Assembly (NCBI GenBank): GCA_934218695.1
Contig: CAKQDA010000013.1
Span: 1-60,950 of the forward strand
Reading direction: 5' to 3'
Origin: an uncultured Succinivibrio sp.
GTDB lineage: Bacteria > Pseudomonadota > Gammaproteobacteria > Enterobacterales > Succinivibrionaceae
Length of the DNA stretch: 60,950 bases
Shown one piece after another: positions 28,936-38,547 of the stretch; the first letter of the stretch is position 1, and every line of letters begins with the position of its first letter. The translations under genes and the position numbers were made by a program. Under the pieces are notes generated by a model, which did no database searches, was not told the origin of the DNA, and saw nothing but the letters and a program-made list of their open reading frames with translations.

Positions 28936-28968
28936 TTAAAAAATCTCTCCGAATGTCTAGGAGAGATT
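28936..28968 (-). promoter_or_regulatory. Terminator-like hairpin holding the uvrA ribosome binding site
   Basis: On the minus strand AATCTCTCC and GGAGAGATT form a perfect 9-bp stem around a 9-nt loop (plus arms 28942-28950 and 28960-28968). It is followed by a run of six T and then AAATG. The 3' arm contains the only Shine-Dalgarno-like sequence of uvrA (GGAGAG). The structure could act as an attenuator or hide the ribosome binding site. Confidence 0.55.
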
Positions 28969-29109
28969 GTATCAATTCTGAACAGATTATTTTCTAATTT
29001 ATATAGTTTGAACAAATTTTTTTTATCAGAATTACCGTATGATATATAAGGAATTTTAATGAACATTCGTCATTTTGTGCTGATCACTTTCATATTTTGC
29101 CACTAAATA

Positions 29110-29139
29110 TTGCGTGCTCTAAAAGAATTCACTTACAAT
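29110..29139 (+). promoter_or_regulatory. Candidate ssb promoter
   Basis: TTGCGT (29110-29115) and TACAAT (29134-29139) are separated by 18 bp, about 45 bases before the ssb start. No LexA-type CTG-N10-CAG box overlaps it. Confidence 0.4.
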
Positions 29140-29184
29140 ACCCAATAAAATGATTTTATTTATACGAAATTTAAAGGAAAATAT

Positions 29185-29847
29185 ATGGCCCGTGGAGTTA
29201 ACAAAGTAATACTTATCGGTAATCTTGGAGATGAACCTACATTCAAACAGACAAGCACAGGTACTGCTGTTGCAAACATTTCAATGGTAACCAATGAAGT
29301 CAGACGCAGTATGGACACACAGCAGACAACAGAATTTGCCGAGTGGCACCGTGTTGTAATGTGGGGAAAGTTGGCAGAAATTGCACATCAGTGGCTGCAT
29401 AAGGGTTCACAGATATATGTGGAAGGAAAGTTACGCACCAGATCTTATACAGATAAACAGGGAGTAAAAAGAAACGTTACTGAGATTGTGGCTGATGAAA
29501 TGCAGATGTTAGGCAGTAAGAACAGTTCTTACCAGAATGATTCTTATCCTCCTGCTGAAAGATCTCAGCCTACATCAGGTAATCCATACGGACAGCAAAC
29601 TTATACTCCAACAGCACAATCAAATCCTTATGGAACCAGTCCACAGTATGGCGGAACAGCAGTACCACCACAGTCAGATCCAAACAGAGTAAACACTCAA
29701 CAAACTTTCACTACCGGTGGTGGATACAATCCAACAAGAACACCTGATAATCCTATGCCTCAGGTTCAACATGAACCAGGCATATATGGTGGTGACCAGA
29801 CAAGCACTGTTGATGGTGGGGTTAACGACGACGATCTTCCTTTCTAA
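29185..29847 (+). CDS. ssb: Single-stranded DNA-binding protein
   Basis: SSB coats single-stranded DNA in replication, repair and recombination. The 220-residue protein has an OB fold (1-110: VNKVILIGNLG, WHRVVMWGKLAE, GKLRTRSYTDKQG), a long low-complexity Gln/Pro/Tyr/Gly linker (115-205) and the acidic DDDLPF tip that recruits partners such as PriA and RecQ. The linker is longer than in E. coli SSB (178 residues in all). AAAGGAAA precedes the ATG. It is divergent from uvrA and closed by a strong terminator. Confidence 0.97.
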   Translation: MARGVNKVILIGNLGDEPTFKQTSTGTAVANISMVTNEVRRSMDTQQTTEFAEWHRVVMWGKLAEIAHQWLHKGSQIYVEGKLRTRSYTDKQGVKRNVTEIVADEMQMLGSKNSSYQNDSYPPAERSQPTSGNPYGQQTYTPTAQSNPYGTSPQYGGTAVPPQSDPNRVNTQQTFTTGGGYNPTRTPDNPMPQVQHEPGIYGGDQTSTVDGGVNDDDLPF

Positions 29848-29859
29848 TAAGGAAATAAA

Positions 29860-29889
29860 GAGCAGGCATATGCCTGCTTATTTTTTTAT
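29860..29889 (+). terminator. ssb intrinsic terminator
   Basis: AGCAGGCA (29861-29868) and TGCCTGCT (29871-29878) form a perfect 8-bp stem followed by TATTTTTTTAT. Confidence 0.85.
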
Positions 29890-29963
29890 ATGCCAAAGAT
29901 GTGATAAAGATAAGACTTTTTTGAGTCAAACTAGCATTCAGTAAACGAAAGAGACACTGTGTG

Positions 29964-29972
29964 TGGTATACT
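29964..29972 (+). promoter_or_regulatory. Candidate extended -10 promoter for mreB
   Basis: TGGTATACT is an extended -10 element (TG, one base, TATACT) about 70 bases before the mreB start. There is no good -35, which is common for extended -10 promoters. Confidence 0.35.
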
Positions 29973-30042
29973 TTTGCACAAAATAATCTTAAGCAGATTG
30001 TTAATATTTGGCCATATTAAACTTCGGCATCGGATCCAATAA

Positions 30043-31092
<1,050 letters not shown>

Positions 31093-31104
31093 TTAATTTA
31101 AATT

Positions 31105-31137
31105 AGGATCTCCTCTTTGGAGATCCTTTAGTTTTAC
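31105..31137 (+). terminator. Hairpin attenuator between mreB and mreC
   Basis: AGGATCTCC (31105-31113) and GGAGATCCT (31119-31127) form a perfect 9-bp stem with a 5-nt loop, followed by T-rich TTAGTTTTAC. It would end part of the mreB transcripts and lower mreCD expression relative to mreB. Confidence 0.65.
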
Positions 31138-31148
31138 TAGGATGTGAT

Positions 31149-32168
31149 TTGAAAAATTCAGATCAGAACAATTCATTAACCCATTTCAGATTTGCCATTG
31201 TCTTTGTCTTGTCATTGGCAGTAATGGCTTTAGACGTTCGCTCTAAAATTCTCACAGATTTCAGATTTTATGTAGAGTCAGCACTATACCCAGTTCTGGT
31301 GTTTGCCGATTCTCCTCATGCTATGAGTAAACTGATGTCTTCTCAGTTTAAAAGTCATAGCGAGCTTATTAAAGAAAACGAAAAACTTTCCACTGAAAAC
31401 TTCATGCAGAGAGCTGATATTTTAAAACTTAAAGATCTCGAAAATGAAAATCAGGCTCTAAGGAAACTGTTAAACTCTCCTGTAAGAGCAAATACCAAGA
31501 GATTATTTGCAGAAGTTATCGATGTAGATCCTGATCCTTATCTCCATAGAGTTATTGTAAATCGCGGTTCAAAAGAAAGTGTATATGAAGGTATGCCTGT
31601 TATTACGGATAAAGGTCTTGTAGGTCAGGTTATGAATGTAAATTACTCTTATTCAAGAGTACTGTTACTGACAGATCCCAACTGTTCTATACCTGTCATA
31701 GACAGCCGATCATTTGTAAGAGCAATTTCAGCAGGTACAGGCGCTCACGGTGAAATCAGTATCAACAACGTTCCGCGATCAGCAGATGTTAAAGAAGGCG
31801 ATCTTCTTTTAACATCAGGTATAGGAGGAGTTTATCCTAAAGGTTACCCTGTAGCGGAAGTTACCTCCGTCGGTATTTCAGATTCACAGCCGTTTGCTGC
31901 AATAAAAGCAAAACCTCTTGTAGATATCGACAAAATGCGCTACGTACTGATGTTCTGGTCTAATGATGAAACCTTTGAAGATGATGACATCCAGACCAAG
32001 GCAAAACAGCTTACTGACAATAAAATCATACTTCATCAGGAAAAGGTAAAAACTCTTATTGAAACTTTGTCTGTTAAAGTAAAAAAAACTGATACAAAGA
32101 AGAGTGATAAAAATTCTGAAAATAATACTGAAAGCAAGTTAGGGAACACAGAGGGATCAAATGATTAA
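31149..32168 (+). CDS. mreC: Rod shape-determining protein MreC
   Basis: MreC is a periplasmic scaffold of the elongasome that links MreB to PBP2. The 339-residue protein has one membrane segment (about 14-36), a coiled coil (about 75-112) and two beta domains (about 120-275) with RGSKESVYEGMPVITDKGLVG typical of the family. A charged, low-complexity C-terminal tail runs from about 285 to the end. The start codon is TTG with AGGATG upstream. Its last 8 bases overlap mreD. Confidence 0.94.
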   Translation: MKNSDQNNSLTHFRFAIVFVLSLAVMALDVRSKILTDFRFYVESALYPVLVFADSPHAMSKLMSSQFKSHSELIKENEKLSTENFMQRADILKLKDLENENQALRKLLNSPVRANTKRLFAEVIDVDPDPYLHRVIVNRGSKESVYEGMPVITDKGLVGQVMNVNYSYSRVLLLTDPNCSIPVIDSRSFVRAISAGTGAHGEISINNVPRSADVKEGDLLLTSGIGGVYPKGYPVAEVTSVGISDSQPFAAIKAKPLVDIDKMRYVLMFWSNDETFEDDDIQTKAKQLTDNKIILHQEKVKTLIETLSVKVKKTDTKKSDKNSENNTESKLGNTEGSND

Positions 32169-32679
32169 TAAAGAGAAGAAATCATCTTTCCTATTTGTTC
32201 TGGTACCAATGATCTTTATATCTTTGATACTGCAGATTGTGCACCTGCCAACTTCCATTTCAGATTACAGGCCTGATATTCTGGTACTGATACTTATCTT
32301 TTTCTCAATGAACAGCCACTTTACACTAAAACTTGAGACATCCTGGCTAATTGGAATTATTTTAGATCTGGTAACTGGTGCTCCTTTAGGTATCAACGCT
32401 TTTGTCATCAGTACACAAATTTATCTGATAAATACTCAATTTAAAAACTTTCCAAAGTATTCTTTGTGGCAACAGGCCATCATCATCGGCATTATTAACC
32501 TGATTGTTAATGTACTGGGTTATTGGATTGAGCATATTATCGGTCAGAGTTACTATGAAGTCAGTTTCGTACTGCCAACACTGACAACAGCTGTATTTTG
32601 GCCTATTATATTTGCAGTATGCTACATCCTTTGCCAAACTTTCTCTATTGATACAGAAGATAAAGAAAAAATTGACTGA
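32161..32679 (+). CDS. mreD: Rod shape-determining protein MreD
   Basis: MreD is a small polytopic inner-membrane partner of MreC. The 172 residues contain five to six hydrophobic segments with the family pattern YRPDILVLILIFF and GIILDLVTGAPLGINAF. The ATG overlaps the mreC stop (ATGATTAA), so translation is coupled. The maf gene begins one base after its stop. Confidence 0.92.
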   Translation: MINKEKKSSFLFVLVPMIFISLILQIVHLPTSISDYRPDILVLILIFFSMNSHFTLKLETSWLIGIILDLVTGAPLGINAFVISTQIYLINTQFKNFPKYSLWQQAIIIGIINLIVNVLGYWIEHIIGQSYYEVSFVLPTLTTAVFWPIIFAVCYILCQTFSIDTEDKEKID

Positions 32680-32680
32680 T

Positions 32681-33274
32681 ATGAACAAACTGATCCTGGC
32701 TTCAGGATCTCCTCGCAGAAAAGAATTTCTGTCTTATTTAGGGATCCCTTTTTCCATAGTAATTCCTCATGCAGATGAATCTGTTTTAAAGGACGAAGCC
32801 CCATCTGAACTTGTAAAGAGATTATCAAGATTAAAAGCCTCTGCTGTTGCAAAAGAATATCCTGATTCTGTTGTCATAGCAGCTGACACTGTTGTTTCTT
32901 TAAATTCTGAGATACTAGGCAAGCCTAAAAATAGAGAAGAGTCTTTTTTAATGATAAAAAAGTTACAGGGGAAAACTCACACCGTTTATACCGGAACTAC
33001 AATCCAGCAAAATAATAAAGTTAAAAACTTTGTGTGCGCAACATACGTTACTTTTGCTCATCTTGATGATGATCTTATCTTAACATATGTAAACTCTGGT
33101 GAAGGTGATGACAAAGCAGGTGCTTATGCCTTACAGGGTATAGCTTCAATGTTAATTGAAAGTGTAAAAGGATCTGTAAGCACTGTCATTGGCCTGCCCA
33201 TCTGCGAAGTTAGAGAATGTTTAAAAGAATTTGGAATTATTCCTAAAACAGTGGATTTGAAAAAACAGTTCTGA
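32681..33274 (+). CDS. maf: Maf-family nucleoside triphosphate pyrophosphatase
   Basis: Maf enzymes hydrolyse non-canonical or modified NTPs (dTTP/UTP or m7GTP) to monophosphates. The start at MNKLILASGSPRR gives 197 residues; the longer in-frame extension overlaps mreD and is unlike the family. Motifs SGSPRRKEFL, VIAADTVV and GDDKAGAYALQG are present; the last is of the YhdE dTTP/UTP type. E. coli has the same order mreBCD-yhdE, but there rng and yhdP come next before tldD. Both are missing here. Confidence 0.93.
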   Translation: MNKLILASGSPRRKEFLSYLGIPFSIVIPHADESVLKDEAPSELVKRLSRLKASAVAKEYPDSVVIAADTVVSLNSEILGKPKNREESFLMIKKLQGKTHTVYTGTTIQQNNKVKNFVCATYVTFAHLDDDLILTYVNSGEGDDKAGAYALQGIASMLIESVKGSVSTVIGLPICEVRECLKEFGIIPKTVDLKKQF

Positions 33275-33299
33275 AGAAATTTCAAAAAGAGTTCTAAAA

Positions 33300-34742
33300 A
33301 TGAATAATTACGAAAAAACAAAATCTGTCCTTTGGGGTAATAGTGATATCACTCAGGAAAGTGCAAATAAGGCACTGCAGCTCTTATGTGAAAGAAAAAT
33401 AGACTTTGGTGATCTCTTTTTTGAAAGAGTTGTATCAGAGAGTTTTTCTTTAGAAGAAGGAATAGTAAAAGGTGGTGCTTTTAGTATAAGTCAGGGTGTT
33501 GGTGTAAGAGCTATTGATGGGACCAAAACCGGTTTTGCCTATTCTGATGTTTTAGATAACAAATCTCTTTTTGAAGCCTGCTCTGCAGCTCATTCAATCA
33601 GCAAAGGACACAACTGTAACTGTATTAACATAAATAACGGTGTCAAACAGACAAATGCCTTATATGTTAGTGAAGATCCTATATTTTCCATGGACAGATC
33701 TAAAAAAGCTAAGGTTTTAGAAATTCTAAACGCTGAATGTAGAGCACTTGACCCAAGAGTAGTACAGGTAATGGCAGGTTTATCATGTACTCACAGAACT
33801 ACTTTAGTAATGCCTACAGATAATCCTTCAAGATATGACATCAAACCCATGGTTCACCTTTCGGTTTCTGTAGTAATGGAAAAAGACGGCAGAAGAGAAG
33901 TAGGTAGTGCAAGCGCTGGTGGAGCTATTCTTCTGGATGAATTACTGAAAAACACTTCATTAAAAGATCTTGCAAAAGAAGCTGTAAGAATTGCCTCAGT
34001 AAACATGGAAGCTATACCAGCACCTGCTGGTACCATGACAGTAGTTTTAGGAGCAGGTTGGCCTGGTGTTTTAGTTCATGAAGCTGTAGGTCATGGACTT
34101 GAGGGTGACTTTAACAGAACCGGTTCATCTGCATTTACAGGGAAAATCGGTCAAAAGGTTGCATCTGATGCCTGCACCATTATCGATGACGGTACCATTC
34201 CAAATAGAAGAGGCTCTATGAGTTTTGATGACGAAGGTACTGATACTGCAGCAAATGTTCTTATCGAAAAAGGCATTCTAAAGGGCTATATGCAGGATAG
34301 ACAAAATGCCATGCTGATGAATATGAAACCTACTGGTAACGGTCGACGTGAAAGCTACAACTGTCTTCCAATGCCTAGAATGACTAATACCTTTATGCAG
34401 AAAGGTGATTATTCAAAAGATGAAATACTGTCATCTGTAAGAGATGGTATCTATGCTGTTAACTTCAAAGGTGGTCAGGTGGATATCACCTCAGGTCAGT
34501 TTGTGTTCTCAACTTCAGAAGCATACCTGATTAAGGACGGTAAAATCTCAACTCCAATTAAGGGAGCTACTTTAATTGGCAACGGTCCAAATACAATGCA
34601 ACAGGTTTCAATGGTAGGTAATGATCTTGAGTTTGATGCAGGTATTGGAGTCTGTGGTAAGGGTGGCCAGGCAGTTCCTGTCGGAATCGGTCAGCCTACA
34701 GTAAAAATTGATTCTATTACTATTGGTGGAACAAATGCATAA
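33300..34742 (+). CDS. tldD: Metalloprotease catalytic subunit TldD
   Basis: TldD is the zinc-bearing subunit of the TldD/TldE cytoplasmic peptidase. The 480-residue protein has the metal motif HEAVGH (His260, Glu261, His265), then GRRESYNCLPMPRMTNT and IGVCGKGGQAVPVGIGQP, both family hallmarks. Its partner pmbA is elsewhere in the window. It begins 25 bases after maf on the same strand and ends at a terminator shared with darP. Confidence 0.95.
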   Translation: MNNYEKTKSVLWGNSDITQESANKALQLLCERKIDFGDLFFERVVSESFSLEEGIVKGGAFSISQGVGVRAIDGTKTGFAYSDVLDNKSLFEACSAAHSISKGHNCNCININNGVKQTNALYVSEDPIFSMDRSKKAKVLEILNAECRALDPRVVQVMAGLSCTHRTTLVMPTDNPSRYDIKPMVHLSVSVVMEKDGRREVGSASAGGAILLDELLKNTSLKDLAKEAVRIASVNMEAIPAPAGTMTVVLGAGWPGVLVHEAVGHGLEGDFNRTGSSAFTGKIGQKVASDACTIIDDGTIPNRRGSMSFDDEGTDTAANVLIEKGILKGYMQDRQNAMLMNMKPTGNGRRESYNCLPMPRMTNTFMQKGDYSKDEILSSVRDGIYAVNFKGGQVDITSGQFVFSTSEAYLIKDGKISTPIKGATLIGNGPNTMQQVSMVGNDLEFDAGIGVCGKGGQAVPVGIGQPTVKIDSITIGGTNA

Positions 34743-34747
34743 AACTG

Positions 34748-34784
34748 AAAAGTCAGACTATGTCTCATCATAGCCTGACTTTTA
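34748..34784. terminator. Terminator between tldD and darP
   Basis: AAAAGTCAG-A-CTATG (34748-34762) pairs with CATAG-C-CTGACTTTT (34769-34783) around a 6-nt loop with one internal mismatch. It suits the two converging genes. Confidence 0.75.
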
Positions 34785-34814
34785 TAAGTTATTTTATAAA
34801 AAAGCTGTTCTTTT

Positions 34815-35372
34815 CTACTTTATAAGTTCCTGAGGGATCTCAACTCCAGCCCTTGCAATCTCACTTTTTAAATACTTAAATAATGCTCTGGAATTAGGTT
34901 TGCTTGCCTCAGCATCTGCTGCAGCTTCAGCTTTGGCCTTTTTAATTAAAGTTCTTAATTTGTTTCTGTCTGTATCCAGTATTAATGAACAAAAACTGTT
35001 TAAGACCTCTACACTGCCATTAATCATGTTCTCTCTTAATTTTTCAAGTTTCATGGTATTAGGATCTTCTTTTGAGGATGCTCCTAACATGTTAACCTGA
35101 TTTTCAAGATCAGAGTCGTCATAATTTCTCTGTAACTTAGCTACATACTGTAACTGACGACGTCTTTCGTCTGACTTTGGCTTTAGTTTGCGCGCAACTA
35201 ACAGAGCTTCTTTAACATCCTGAGGAATAACTAATGATTTAAAACTCTGTTCACCAAGATTAGCAACCTTTTCTACAAGTTTTCTAATCGCCTGAGCTTC
35301 CCTCTTATGAGAGCTTCTGCTCTCCTCGTCTGGAGCCGCATCAAAACCTTCAAAATGTTGTTGTTCTGCCAT
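34815..35372 (-). CDS. darP: Ribosome-associated protein DarP (YjgA, DUF615)
   Basis: DarP binds pre-50S particles and aids large-subunit assembly. The 185-residue protein is helical and basic, with KREAQAIRKLVEKVANL near the N-terminus and the family block DERRRQLQYVAKLQR (about 68-82). In E. coli yjgA sits beside pmbA. Here it converges with tldD and follows the mla operon by about 30 bases on the same strand. Confidence 0.9.
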   Translation of the reverse strand: MAEQQHFEGFDAAPDEESRSSHKREAQAIRKLVEKVANLGEQSFKSLVIPQDVKEALLVARKLKPKSDERRRQLQYVAKLQRNYDDSDLENQVNMLGASSKEDPNTMKLEKLRENMINGSVEVLNSFCSLILDTDRNKLRTLIKKAKAEAAADAEASKPNSRALFKYLKSEIARAGVEIPQELIK

Positions 35373-35402
35373 ATATTTTTCTTTTGTTAATTTAGTTGGA
35401 GT

Positions 35403-35648
35403 TTAATCTAATATAAACAGCTGACCTAATCTGTAAGTATTGATTAGGTTTACAGCACTTACAGGTACGTTGATAAGATGTAACTTTTGATCTTTCTGAG
35501 CTTTAGCCCACTTAACAAGTAAAGCCATTCCTGAAACATCTATCGAACTGATATCTTTAAGATCAACAGTATCCTCTTTGAATAAAACAGCTCTCTGCTC
35601 CCAAAGCACAGGAACAGAATCAAAATTTAATTTCTCTATCTTACTCAT
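35403..35648 (-). CDS. mlaB: Mla pathway STAS-domain protein MlaB
   Basis: MlaB is a small cytoplasmic STAS protein that stabilises the MlaF ATPase in the MlaFEDB complex. The 81-residue protein is a single STAS fold with DISSIDVSGMALLVKWAK, where the Ser/Thr-containing loop normally contacts MlaF. It is the last gene of the mla operon in the E. coli order FEDCB. Confidence 0.85.
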   Translation of the reverse strand: MSKIEKLNFDSVPVLWEQRAVLFKEDTVDLKDISSIDVSGMALLVKWAKAQKDQKLHLINVPVSAVNLINTYRLGQLFILD

Positions 35649-35656
35649 AATAAAAA

Positions 35657-36268
35657 TTATTTTTTATCACCAGATTTCAATTTTGCAATGGCTGCATCCA
35701 CACCATTATTTTTGATGATAGGTGATAACTCAGAAATTTTTGCATCAAGCATTGAGATATTTTCACCAATCAGGTCGAATGCCTTCCACTGGCCAGTCTT
35801 ATTGTTCTTTCTTAACTTAAGAACAAGTTCTAAATCCTTTTTGCCAGATTCTCTGATAAAAAGTTTTACAGACACAAGATTTACAGATGAATCAACTTGC
35901 TCAACTTTGGCTGGAATAATGTCCTGGGTAGTGTACTTACTTAAAATATCAACCAGACTGTTCTTCATATAAACTGCAAATTCGTCTGTAAAACGCTGCC
36001 TTTCTTCAGCTGTGGTATTCTTTAAAGAGGTTCCGATAACCTTGTATGCAGCGTATTTAATATCTATATAAGGAATAAGATCTTTTTCAATAATGTTTTC
36101 TGCAACAGATCTGTCAGATAACCTTGATTTATTAGCCTTGATATCATTAATGGTTGTGGTAGCAACTTCATTTGCCAATTCATAAGGATTGTTATCTGCA
36201 GCCTGCACTGAAGAAACACCACATAAAGCAATACCTAATGCTAAAAAACAACTAAAAATCTTCTTCAT
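35657..36268 (-). CDS. mlaC: Periplasmic phospholipid-binding protein MlaC
   Basis: MlaC carries phospholipids through the periplasm between the outer-membrane MlaA complex and MlaFEDB. The 203-residue protein has a Sec signal peptide with cleavage after VQA (about 23), followed by the helical/beta Ttg2D fold, including the block WKAFDLIGENISML. It is within the mla operon, 11 bases after mlaD. Confidence 0.93.
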   Translation of the reverse strand: MKKIFSCFLALGIALCGVSSVQAADNNPYELANEVATTTINDIKANKSRLSDRSVAENIIEKDLIPYIDIKYAAYKVIGTSLKNTTAEERQRFTDEFAVYMKNSLVDILSKYTTQDIIPAKVEQVDSSVNLVSVKLFIRESGKKDLELVLKLRKNNKTGQWKAFDLIGENISMLDAKISELSPIIKNNGVDAAIAKLKSGDKK

Positions 36269-36279
36269 AATTTCACCTT

Positions 36280-36804
36280 TTATTGAGCAGCTTCTTCTTT
36301 TGTAGCCTGTTCCTTATCCTGAGGGTCCTTCTTGTCAGCACTTGAATTAAATACGAATTTAGAAATTAAATCCTCAAGTACAAGAGCTGAACCTGTATCA
36401 TGAATTACATCTCCATCCTTCAAATAGGTTGATCCCATATCTTCATCATAGAAACCAGGAGTGATGCTAATGTACTGTTCTCCAATGATACCGGCTGTCT
36501 GAATTGATGCTTTTGATTCACTTGACAGTTTGTCATACTGCTTTTCAATATCCAGCTCCACAACAGGAGATAATGTCTTAGGATCTAAAGAAATGGCACC
36601 AACTCTGCCAATTAAAACTCCACCAATTCTAATTGGTGCTCGTATTCTCAAAGAACCTACGTTCTCAAAATTAGCATATACTTTATAAGTTTGGTTATTA
36701 CTGTTTAAAACCAATCCTGCAACTTTTAAGGCTAAGATCACAGCTGCTATTATTCCTAACAGCATAAATATGCCAACCATAATTTCAGCTTTTAAATATT
36801 TCAT
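36280..36804 (-). CDS. mlaD: MCE-domain lipid transport protein MlaD
   Basis: MlaD is an inner-membrane-anchored hexameric MCE ring that passes lipids between MlaC and MlaE. The 174-residue protein has one N-terminal membrane segment (about 9-30) and an MCE domain (about 39-120) with VGSLRIRAPIRIGGVLIGRV. The C-terminal tail is charged. GGGTA lies before the ATG. Length and order fit the family. Confidence 0.94.
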   Translation of the reverse strand: MKYLKAEIMVGIFMLLGIIAAVILALKVAGLVLNSNNQTYKVYANFENVGSLRIRAPIRIGGVLIGRVGAISLDPKTLSPVVELDIEKQYDKLSSESKASIQTAGIIGEQYISITPGFYDEDMGSTYLKDGDVIHDTGSALVLEDLISKFVFNSSADKKDPQDKEQATKEEAAQ

Positions 36805-36817
36805 AAGTTATACCCAA

Positions 36818-37591
36818 TTAGAACATCACTGCTGTTAACACAAAATCAAAACCTAAAACCGCCAGTGAAGACTGAACAACTGTGGCAGTTGTAGCTCTAC
36901 TAATTCCCTCAGATGTTGGCTTACAGTCATAACCATTGAATAAAGCTATCCATGTACATACAAAACCAAAGGCAACTGCCTTAACCATCATAGGGACAAG
37001 ATCTTTTAATGCATCCACACTAGCCTGCATGCTTGACCAGTATATACCGTCATCAAGTCCTAACCAGTCAACACCTACAAGCTTTCCTCCATAGATGCCT
37101 ACAAGGCAGAACAGTAATGACAGAACAGGCATACTGATCATACCCGCCCAGAATCTTGGAGCTATAACTCTTTTTAGAGGATCTACAGCCATCATCTCCA
37201 AAGCAGACAACTGTTCTGATGCTTTAAGCTGACCTATTTCTGCTGTAAGAGCAGAACCTGCTCTTCCTGCATATAAAAGAGCAGTTACTACAGGACCTAA
37301 TTCTCTGATAATGGCTAAAGATACCAGACTTCCCAAAGATCCTGTAGCCATAAAATCTTTAAGAATATTAAATCCCTGTAATCCTAAAACCATGCCTATA
37401 AACAAGCCAGATACAATAATAATGATAATTGACTGCACACCAATAAAATATATCTGACTTACCAGTGAAGGAAATGTCTTTTTTAAATTTGGCAAAGCAA
37501 AAATTGAATGAAAGAAGATGATTGTAGATCTTCCTAATGAGGATATTTTCTTTAAGAAGTATCTTCCTAAAGATCCAAAAAAACCTAACAT
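36818..37591 (-). CDS. mlaE: Mla ABC permease MlaE
   Basis: MlaE is the membrane subunit of the MlaFEDB transporter. The 257 residues form five or six membrane helices, with the family pattern RELGPVVTALLYAGRAGSAL and EIGQLKASEQLSALEMMAVDP. The ATG shares its A with the mlaF stop (TAATG), and its AAGGAG ribosome binding site lies inside the mlaF coding end, so translation is coupled. Confidence 0.95.
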   Translation of the reverse strand: MLGFFGSLGRYFLKKISSLGRSTIIFFHSIFALPNLKKTFPSLVSQIYFIGVQSIIIIIVSGLFIGMVLGLQGFNILKDFMATGSLGSLVSLAIIRELGPVVTALLYAGRAGSALTAEIGQLKASEQLSALEMMAVDPLKRVIAPRFWAGMISMPVLSLLFCLVGIYGGKLVGVDWLGLDDGIYWSSMQASVDALKDLVPMMVKAVAFGFVCTWIALFNGYDCKPTSEGISRATTATVVQSSLAVLGFDFVLTAVMF

Positions 37592-38385
37592 TACAGCTCC
37601 TTAATATAGTTGTCAGAACCTTTTAGTTTAAAGGCATAAGGACCATCAAAATCCCCCTGAATAAATTGCATTACACGAGGATCTTTGCTGTTCTTAATTT
37701 CTTCAGGAGTGCCACACCCCAACACAGATCCTTCAGCTAAAATGTAGACATAATGGGCTATTTCCAATATCTCTTTAACATCATGAGTTACAACTACTGA
37801 TGTTTTACCTAACGATTTATTGATGTCAGATATTAACTTTACCAAAACACCTTTAGTAATAGGATCCTGTCCAACAAAAGGCTCATCATACATAACCAGG
37901 TCAGGATCTAGAGCAATAGCACGGGCTAAAGCAGCTCTTCTTGCCATTCCTCCTGACAGCTCGGCAGGATATAAATTAGCTGCTGCTCTCATACCAACAG
38001 CCTCCAAGTTCATCATGACTACATCATAGATGAGTTCTTCAGGTAAATTAGTATGCTCTCTAATGGGAAACGCCACATTTTCAAAAACATTCATATCCGA
38101 AAATAAAGCACCACTCTGGAATAACATACTCATTCTCTGCCTTAATTTATATAAATCTTTTCTGTTTAAAGAATGAATGTTAATTCCATCAAATTCGATG
38201 GTTCCTTCGTTAGGGGTAAGCTGTGCACCGATAAGCCTTAAAATGGTGGTCTTACCTGTACCTGAAGGTCCTAAGACAGCAGTGATTTTTCCTTTTGGAA
38301 TGTCGAGTGTTAAATTTTTATAGATCTGCTTACTCTGATAAGAAAACGATACATTTCTTACTTTAATCAGTGTATTTTCACTCAT
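37591..38385 (-). CDS. mlaF: Mla ABC transporter ATPase MlaF
   Basis: MlaF powers phospholipid transport that keeps the outer membrane asymmetric. The start at MSENTLIKVRN gives 264 residues. A 45-residue longer reading frame has no family match and would run through the promoter. Walker A is GPSGTGKTT, the signature is LSGGMARRAALARAI and Walker B is LVMYDEPF. The C-terminal extension with FIQGDFDGPYAF is the MlaF-specific part that binds MlaB. It is the first gene of mlaFEDCB. Confidence 0.95.
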   Translation of the reverse strand: MSENTLIKVRNVSFSYQSKQIYKNLTLDIPKGKITAVLGPSGTGKTTILRLIGAQLTPNEGTIEFDGINIHSLNRKDLYKLRQRMSMLFQSGALFSDMNVFENVAFPIREHTNLPEELIYDVVMMNLEAVGMRAAANLYPAELSGGMARRAALARAIALDPDLVMYDEPFVGQDPITKGVLVKLISDINKSLGKTSVVVTHDVKEILEIAHYVYILAEGSVLGCGTPEEIKNSKDPRVMQFIQGDFDGPYAFKLKGSDNYIKEL

Positions 38386-38476
38386 ATTTAATTCCAAAAA
38401 AAGACGTACATACGCGTATATTTTACCAAACAAGAGGCAGGCATACCGCAATGTATTGATGAGAATTTTAGGCTGG

Positions 38477-38504
38477 ATTATATAGAATTTAAGAAATTTT
38501 TCAA
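38477..38504 (-). promoter_or_regulatory. mla operon promoter
   Basis: On the minus strand -35 TTGAAA (plus 38499-38504) and a perfect -10 TATAAT (plus 38477-38482) are 16 bp apart, giving an untranslated leader of about 85 bases. Inverted copies of GTACATACG flank it at 38406-38414 and 38523-38531. Confidence 0.55.
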
Positions 38505-38547
38505 AAACAAAAGCAATCAAAACGTATGTACCGATCGTTTTCTTACT

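Noticed and set aside
28884..29066. 60-residue frame overlapping the uvrA start
   Set aside because: It overlaps the uvrA leader and coding start, lacks a ribosome binding site and shows no protein-like pattern.
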